Positions 43,136 to 47,845 of a DNA stretch of 47,845 bases are shown piece by piece. The notes beneath the pieces are model-generated. The model had not been told where the DNA came from and did no database searches. It saw only the letters and a program-made list of their open reading frames with translations. Both the position numbers and the translations under genes were made by a program. Every line of letters starts with the position of its first letter. Position 1 is the stretch's first letter. This stretch comes from Desulfosporosinus sp. OT (GTDB taxonomy: Bacteria; Bacillota; Desulfitobacteriia; Desulfitobacteriales; Desulfitobacteriaceae), in assembly GCF_000224515.1 (NCBI RefSeq), contig NZ_AGAF01000243.1, positions 1-47,845 on the forward strand. The letters run 5' to 3'.

Positions 43136-43468
43136 CTAACGTCGCCAACTTAGCCGACTAGCATCCGTAGGACTCCCACCACTATAGGTTTCTCGAACCT
43201 GATGTTGCCGCTTACTGACCAACATCCTCGACTGCAGTTTCGAAATGATAACTTGGTTAACTTGCTGGATTTCATTCAGTACCCTCTGCCCCTCGGGCGA
43301 GTCTTTATAGTTATCATCGGCGGTCTGGCAGATGATGGTCTGAAGGCGTTCTCTCTGACTCAGCAAGTCGTAAAAGAGCTGCATATCCTGTTTGATCAAA
43401 AATTTTTCCATCTCTTTAGTCAAAAAGCGAAAATTCTGCCACAAATCACTTGTTTTCCTGCCAGCCAT
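43136..43468 (-). CDS. FliT-like flagellar chaperone, hypothetical
   Basis: The 110-residue helical protein (WQNFRFLTKEMEKFLIKQ, YDLLSQRERLQTIICQ, then VLNEIQQVNQVIISKLQSR) has the size and pattern of FliT, the FliD chaperone. It begins 1 bp after the fliS stop. Sequence alone is weak evidence; the position behind fliD-fliS carries the call. The C-terminal tail is basic. Confidence 0.6.
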   Translation of the reverse strand: MAGRKTSDLWQNFRFLTKEMEKFLIKQDMQLFYDLLSQRERLQTIICQTADDNYKDSPEGQRVLNEIQQVNQVIISKLQSRMLVSKRQHQVRETYSGGSPTDASRLSWRR

Positions 43469-43469
43469 C

Positions 43470-43862
43470 CTACTTGCCTACTGCTCTAGCGACATGTGTC
43501 TGTTCCATAGCCCCGACCCACGCCTCTCGTAACTCTTGCAACACATTTTTAGCTTGCTGCAGTTGTTGCACATCTCTTTTGATATTCCCTTGAATTAAAC
43601 AGTGTTCCGTGTATTCATAAAGTCGGGCCCAGTTTTTCGATATTTCATAGCTCATGTCCAATGTTACGACAAATTCGTGCACGATAGCCTGCACACGCTG
43701 ATTAGCGTGATGCGCTTTTTCAATATTTCCCTGTTCGGTCGCCAAAATGCATTCACTCAGAAATCTTAAAGCTCCATTATAGAGCAATAAAGTCAACTGA
43801 GCAGGTGAGGACGTCATCACCTGCTGATTTTTATAGACATTAGCCATCTGGGCGTTCATCAT
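43470..43862 (-). CDS. fliS: Flagellin export chaperone FliS
   Basis: About 130 residues. It starts MNAQMANVYKNQQVMTSSPA after AGGAGGG (ATG at 43862; the ATG at 43868 is too close to the site), with QLTLLLYNGALRFLSECILA and the YEYTEHCLIQGN segment typical of FliS. It binds flagellin C-termini. Follows fliD as usual. Confidence 0.94.
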   Translation of the reverse strand: MMNAQMANVYKNQQVMTSSPAQLTLLLYNGALRFLSECILATEQGNIEKAHHANQRVQAIVHEFVVTLDMSYEISKNWARLYEYTEHCLIQGNIKRDVQQLQQAKNVLQELREAWVGAMEQTHVARAVGK

Positions 43863-43901
43863 CTGCATTCCCTCCTAATTACTTCCTTGCTCCCCTACTA
43901 A

Positions 43902-45641
43902 TCAACTACTAGAGTCGAGCATTGATGTTATCCAACTGCTCTGCGAACTCAGCGATTGCAAAGCTACCTCCATAGCATTGTACTGCTTATAATAGGTATC
44001 CTGCATCATGTCAAAGGTATCTTCGGCAGATGTAATTTGTTTGTTGAGCGCAATGATTCTCAGGGCATAATTGCTACTGCTATCTGTTTCAGTCAGTGAC
44101 GAAGTACTGGCTATCGTTCTCAATTTAGATCTTACGCTGTTCAGACTATCATAAATCCGTCCGGAAATTCCTTGGCTTGACCATTCAGTCGACGTTGTAG
44201 TCCCATCCGCTGCCCCGGCCGCTGCCGTTGCCGTTGTGGTTGTCGTTGTCCCATCAGCTGCCGTTTTCGTTGTGGTTGTCACACCCCCAGCAGTTGTTGT
44301 TGTCACCGCTGTTCCAGGTGCTCCAAACAGTTCATACAACACATTGGGATCAGCACTCAAGGCGGCCTCTAGTTTATCTGTATCCAAGTGCAGCTTGCCG
44401 CCCTCAGTATATTCGCCCGTGGTAATCCCAATTGATGAGGCACTATTATACGTACTGTTACTACCTGAAACAACAGCTGAAAAAGCACTTCTCATGGTGT
44501 TGATCAGACTTGTCAGGGTAGAGTCGTTATAGAGCATCCCGCTCTCTGCTTTCTCATTCCATTTCTTAATTTCTGACTCTGACATATCGGCTTCCTGAGC
44601 GTCCGTAAGCGGAGGATAATCAGTATACCTTGCTTCCGACACCTTATCATTGAGCTCCTCCAAGATTGTATTATATGAATCTACTAAGGACTGGATATTC
44701 TTTACCGCACTATCTACATCGTTACTCACACTCACACTCGTCGCTATCCCCCCGGTAATAGTATTAGCAGCGACGTCAAAACCGGTTACACCCGAAGAGA
44801 CCCCAGTCAGTGTGTAAGAGACATTCGAAATAGTGAAAGAATTGCTGGCCTCGGTTAAAATTGCTCCATCAAGTTGAAACACTGCATCTTTGCCCTTGCT
44901 GATGTAAGAACCTGAATCCAAGGTCAAATCTAGTTTCAACTTATTGACAAAAAAATCCGTCCCGCTCGTATCACCAGCAACGTTTGAGGTGCTGTCCGTA
45001 ATGCTAATCTCAGCTGCAGACCCAGTATTCGTGCTCGTCAAAAAAAAACGATCCAAGGTGCTGTCATAACTAGCCTGAACATCGATCCCTGCATTATTGA
45101 TCTGGCTTACAAGATCATTCAGAGTTCCCTCGGGATCCACGGTAATCTCCGCACTCGAGTCTCCATTAGCTATCGTCACAGTAAGCGATCCAGTTGGCGT
45201 AGTCCCGCCATAAAGCTGATCAACGATTTTCCCACCCACAGCCGTACCGGCTGGGGTAATATCAGCCCTACTCGTCAGATTTGCACTACTGGCTAGTTGG
45301 GCTACCACCAAGGAATGTGTGCCGTCCAAGGCCGCTGCACTTGCTTTGGCAGTGACTACCGAGGTGTTGCTCGTCGATACCGTATTGGGGGACAACGTTT
45401 TTTGAAGTTTATAATTAGACATCGCACTACTGAAAGTACTGATATCATCATATACCGTATTGTAGGCAGCCTTCTGCCATTGTAAGACTGTTTTCTGTTG
45501 GGTTAGTTTATCCAATTTTGTTTGCTGAGCAGTCATTAAGGCCTTTACGATGGCATCAACGTCAATACCCGAACCAGAAAGTCCATAAGTCCCGGCTAAC
45601 GAACTGGTTGAACTGGTTGAACTGGTTGAACTAGTTGACAT
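43902..45641 (-). CDS. fliD: Flagellar filament cap protein FliD
   Basis: The 579-residue protein has the FliD N-terminal domain (GIDVDAIVKALMTAQQTKLD, VLQWQKAAYNTVYDDISTF) and C-terminal domain (about 300-575, SLVDSYNTILEELNDKV, ALNKQITSAEDTFDMMQDTY). Unusual low-complexity stretches are an N-terminal S-T-S repeat (9-bp units at 45601-45636) and a Thr/Ala/Gly-rich insert (about 445-480, coded at about 44200-44310). It caps the growing filament. Shares the sigma-28 promoter upstream of flaG (copy 2). Confidence 0.94.
   Translation of the reverse strand: MSTSSTSSTSSTSSLAGTYGLSGSGIDVDAIVKALMTAQQTKLDKLTQQKTVLQWQKAAYNTVYDDISTFSSAMSNYKLQKTLSPNTVSTSNTSVVTAKASAAALDGTHSLVVAQLASSANLTSRADITPAGTAVGGKIVDQLYGGTTPTGSLTVTIANGDSSAEITVDPEGTLNDLVSQINNAGIDVQASYDSTLDRFFLTSTNTGSAAEISITDSTSNVAGDTSGTDFFVNKLKLDLTLDSGSYISKGKDAVFQLDGAILTEASNSFTISNVSYTLTGVSSGVTGFDVAANTITGGIATSVSVSNDVDSAVKNIQSLVDSYNTILEELNDKVSEARYTDYPPLTDAQEADMSESEIKKWNEKAESGMLYNDSTLTSLINTMRSAFSAVVSGSNSTYNSASSIGITTGEYTEGGKLHLDTDKLEAALSADPNVLYELFGAPGTAVTTTTAGGVTTTTKTAADGTTTTTTATAAAGAADGTTTSTEWSSQGISGRIYDSLNSVRSKLRTIASTSSLTETDSSSNYALRIIALNKQITSAEDTFDMMQDTYYKQYNAMEVALQSLSSQSSWITSMLDSSS
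45601..45636 (-). repeat. 9-bp tandem repeat at the fliD 5' end
   Basis: Four 9-bp units (plus strand GAACTGGTT, last GAACTAGTT) encode S-T-S repeats right after the fliD start. In-frame, so copy number could vary without breaking the gene. Confidence 0.8.
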
Positions 45642-45675
45642 ATTAGATCCCTCCTAACCAGATTAGAATTTGCAA

Positions 45676-46071
45676 TTATATTTTTTTGTCTAAGAGAATT
45701 CCCACTAGACTGCGAATTGAAGCTATGGTATCAAGAAATTCGTGGGTAGGAATCTCTTTGATCACTTTATCTGTTGCTTGGTCAACAACCTGAACCATCA
45801 GTTCTTGTGCCTTTTCATGATACTTAAAATGAATATTCGTATCAATTTCATGCATGAACTGATTCACGGCCTCGGTCATTTTTTTCACATCTTGTACCTT
45901 GACCGGTTCTTGATGGACTTTATCCGGGCTAATCACCGTTGCAGCGGATACATCACTGCTAACCCCGACTTGAACCTTGGTTACAGGCTGAACAATCAAA
46001 GTCTCCTTAGTAGCATAGGCAGACCCCTCCTTGGCAGCTGTTTGTATGGCACCTATATCCAAATTGAACAC
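45676..46071 (-). CDS. flaG: FlaG family protein (copy 2)
   Basis: The 131-residue protein has a variable Val/Thr-rich front and the FlaG domain (VNQFMHEIDTNIHFKYHEKA, LMVQVVDQATDKVIKEIPTH, SLVGILLDKK). Start is GTG at 46071 or TTG at 46062; the TTG has GAGGTG 6 nt upstream, so it may be the true one. First gene of the flaG-fliD-fliS unit. Copy 1 (41208) shares the domain but not the front. Confidence 0.88.
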   Translation of the reverse strand: MFNLDIGAIQTAAKEGSAYATKETLIVQPVTKVQVGVSSDVSAATVISPDKVHQEPVKVQDVKKMTEAVNQFMHEIDTNIHFKYHEKAQELMVQVVDQATDKVIKEIPTHEFLDTIASIRSLVGILLDKKI

Positions 46072-46096
46072 CTCAACTCGATTTTCTCTTAGTTCT

Positions 46097-46124
46097 TTAT
46101 CGGCACACTGGAGAGAAATCTTTA
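46097..46124 (-). promoter_or_regulatory. Sigma-28 promoter of flaG-fliD-fliS
   Basis: The minus strand shows CTAAAG, with a 16-bp spacer from TAAA to GCCGATAA, a full match to the sigma-28 consensus. The start is about 20 nt upstream of the flaG start codon. Confidence 0.85.
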
Positions 46125-46213
46125 GGGCTACTCAATTATTTTTCTTTATTCATATATTAAAGCATGCTCCTAGCTCTTAAGATCACTAAGGTCACTCGCT
46201 CGCTAGACCTAAA

Positions 46214-46423
46214 CTAGTGGCTATTTTTTGTGCTCGCATCACTAGCCTTGCATTGCATATCTAGTTTTACATGATCAGTCAACCCCGCTATAATGACCAC
46301 GGCATTATTCTGCTCGAAAGGATTTTTTACTATGGCAATGACTTTAAGAATAAAAGAGTATTTTATCGTTTTTGGGTATCACTTTCCAGTTTCAGAATAA
46401 ACATTGCTAATAATCTTTCGCAT
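46214..46423 (-). pseudogene. Degraded ORF with one internal stop, unknown family
   Basis: Seventy codons from an ATG at 46423 to a TAG at 46214-46216 read as protein-like sequence with one in-frame TGA after codon 14. The later part (YSFILKVIAIVKNPFEQNN, AVVIIAGLTDHVKLD) has strand-rich, non-random composition like a surface or carbohydrate-linked protein. No family is assigned. The 3' end runs into a copy of the 42820 terminator arm, so it may be a rearranged gene end. Confidence 0.4.
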
Positions 46424-46482
46424 ATATAAACACTTTCATAGGGATGGTGTGCTCTGTCTCAGTAACGCTAAGTACAGATGTT

Positions 46483-46855
46483 TTATGGGCAACAAAAAAA
46501 AGACTGAATACACTCAGAGATATGTACAGCATTTCGCAAGGGCGATGTAGGCTGCAACAACACAAAATAATCCGGCAAACACTCTTGTTCCCGCAACGAT
46601 AACAACACCGCCATAACTACGTCTCTACTCAGAGCGGTATCTGTAACTAATTCGGTCGGACGATCCAATACCTCTTGCTCCCCAAGCCACACTCACCTGC
46701 TTAATCACCGCATCATCAGTACTGACGATGCAGCGGGAAATTTGCGGACACGTTAGTGCCGTTAAAATGTTGTGAACAATGAGCGATTTACCGTCCAGTG
46801 GCCTCAAGGTTTTAATGCGTCCGGGGGACTGGTACTTCCCGGAATTTGTCGAAAA
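46483..46855 (-). pseudogene. neuA: Frameshifted neuA remnant (CMP-nonulosonate cytidylyltransferase)
   Basis: Two minus-strand frames together give a CMP-sialic/legionaminic acid synthetase front: RPLDGKSLIVHNILTALTCP, RCIVSTDDAVIKQVSVAWGA, then after a one-base insertion near 46675 EVLDRPTELVTDTALSRDVV and LPDYFVLLQPTSPLRNAVHI. The catalytic-loop region at the very start (RGGSKR) is eroded, and the back half of the domain is missing. About 120 of an expected 230 residues remain. Degraded next to an intact neuB-type gene. Confidence 0.8.
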
Positions 46856-47173
46856 GCTATTTAGCTATTTTGCTCGGTAACAAATGTCTTTTTCAGCTTC
46901 AGAGTGTAATTCAATAATTGAAATTATGTGTCTCAGGTGATACGATTAAGTGCTGATTCCTGACACCAACTTATCATGACTTTTTTGAATTGTTAAATAG
47001 TTACCGAAGACTGGTTTGAACTTTCAATTCATGATATTTTCTTACACATAAAATTCCTTTTGTTCTAATCTACCTTCCAATGATACCGCCCTATTAGTCA
47101 TATAGAGGTTATGTCAATTTTGCTCAGCGAATGTTGAATTTGTAAATTAATTTAAAGTAAAGAGGTATAAATC
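46856..47173. other. 318-bp gap upstream of the neuB-type gene
   Basis: AT-rich, no gene seen. It has an imperfect inverted repeat (GTGTCTCAGG ... CCTGACAC, about 46930-46968), possibly a hairpin or an insertion-sequence end, and must hold the plus-strand promoter for the neuB-type gene, but no box pair is convincing. Confidence 0.4.
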
Positions 47174-47845
47174 ATGACTAACTACAAAAAGCCTTACGTA
47201 ATCGCAGAGGCAGGATGCAATCACATGGGGCAAATGGAGATTGCACATAAGTTAATTAAAGTTGCAGCTGTTTTCTGCAAGGCAGATGCGATCAAGTTTC
47301 AGAAAAGATGCAACAAAGAGTTACTAACGGCGGAGCAGTACTTCGCCCCCCATCCAAATCCAGTAAATTCTTACGGTGATACCTATGGTGCGCATCGTGA
47401 ATTTCTGGAATTTACGATAGAACAGCATGCACAGCTTAAAAAATGGTGTGAAGAGTTAGGAATTACTTATAGCACATCCGTATGGGATTTGACTTCAGCA
47501 AAAGAGATTGCTTCCTTGGGACCAGAATTTATTAAGATTCCTTCGGCTTGCAACAATCATTATGAAATGCTCAAATGGCTCTGTGATAACTATAAAGGCG
47601 AAATTCATCTTTCTTTTGGGATGACAACACATGACGAAGAAGAACAAATCGTTCAATTGTTTGAAGATAAAAATCGTAATAATGACTTGGTGATTTATAG
47701 TTGTACTTCAGGTTACCCCGTACCATTTGAAGATATATGTCTTTTAGAGATTGTTCGATTAAAAGAAACATTTGAGACTAGAGTTAAAGAGATTGGTTTT
47801 TCAGGTCACCACTTAGGCATAGCGATTGATATGGCAGCTTATACC
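47174..47845 (+). CDS. neuB: Nonulosonic acid synthase, NeuB/SpsE family (partial, runs off right edge)
   Basis: The first 224 residues of a NeuB-type enzyme start at ATG 47174 after AAAGAGG. Motifs are YVIAEAGCNHMGQMEIAHKL, ADAIKFQKR, ITYSTSVWDL, FIKIPSACNNHYEML, SFGMTTHDEEE and TSGYPVPFED, then FSGHHLGIAIDM. The enzyme joins phosphoenolpyruvate to an N-acetylated sugar to make sialic, legionaminic or pseudaminic acid; which one cannot be told here. Only plus-strand gene in the right part, next to a dead neuA. Confidence 0.9.
   Translation, partial: MTNYKKPYVIAEAGCNHMGQMEIAHKLIKVAAVFCKADAIKFQKRCNKELLTAEQYFAPHPNPVNSYGDTYGAHREFLEFTIEQHAQLKKWCEELGITYSTSVWDLTSAKEIASLGPEFIKIPSACNNHYEMLKWLCDNYKGEIHLSFGMTTHDEEEQIVQLFEDKNRNNDLVIYSCTSGYPVPFEDICLLEIVRLKETFETRVKEIGFSGHHLGIAIDMAAYT

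Noticed and set aside
46930-46968. Inverted repeat GTGTCTCAGG ... CCTGACAC as an insertion-sequence end
   Set aside because: No transposase or matching far end in the window; kept only as a note in the gap entry.

Overview
The window looks like chromosome from an endospore-forming, motile, anaerobic Bacillota of the Peptococcaceae/Desulfitobacteriaceae type (Desulfosporosinus or Desulfitobacterium-like). The basis is the gene set: FliY with CheC modules, CheC/CheD, a SwrD/FlbD-like protein, a probable sigma-G inhibitor (Gin), MecA, SelA and an LCP protein, with moderate GC and strong GGAGG ribosome sites. The taxon is inferred from gene content, not from a search. Nearly every gene is on the minus strand, so transcription runs from high to low coordinates.

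Region 1 (1-9100) is a set of small units: the end of an unrecognised plus-strand gene; a FapA/DUF342 protein behind a cyclic-di-GMP-I (GEMM-I) riboswitch with its own terminator; an LCP protein; bshC with a clear extended -10 promoter; selA; a divergent small zinc-finger protein (Gin-like); mecA; and a two-gene unit made of a previously easy-to-miss 36-codon Cys protein plus a membrane protein.

Region 2 (9112-40864) is one long flagellar/chemotaxis supercluster of about 37 genes. It reads cheA-cheW-cheB-flgC-fliE-fliF-fliG-fliH-fliI-fliJ-flbD-fliL-fliM-fliY-cheY-fliO-fliP-fliQ-fliR-flhB-flhA-flhF-flhG-ycgR/pilZ-cheC-cheD-(membrane protein)-fliA-fliK-flgD-flgE-flgG-flgB-flgF-cheW2-lytic transglycosylase, and closes at a strong terminator (9112-9137). 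Many neighbours overlap or abut. It encodes the MS and C rings, export gate and ATPase, rod and hook, sigma-28, and the chemotaxis core. flgB is 25 kb from flgC. A sigma-28 promoter inside the cluster precedes fliK. Several of the longer gaps are filled by a family of 7-bp-periodic TTCGNNN repeats, and the 711-bp flhA-flhB gap by an unrelated structured repeat.

Region 3 (41208-46125) holds filament-stage genes: a second flaG with its own probable sigma-28 promoter and terminator, a GT2-TPR glycosyltransferase, a YjfB-like protein, a FliT-like protein, and flaG-fliD-fliS behind a textbook sigma-28 promoter. Region 4 (46210-47845) is a decayed zone with a broken ORF and a frameshifted neuA remnant, followed by an intact plus-strand nonulosonate synthase (neuB family) that runs off the window. 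This suggests a sialic/legionaminic/pseudaminic-type sugar pathway next to the filament genes. Flagellin, flgK, flgL, flgM, motA/B and cheR are not in the window.

The most notable signals are the c-di-GMP riboswitch with a self-consistent predicted OFF mechanism, the heptad repeat family threaded through the motility operon, a 17-bp inverted-repeat-bounded element related to the selA 3' end, and the short Cys-rich gene.
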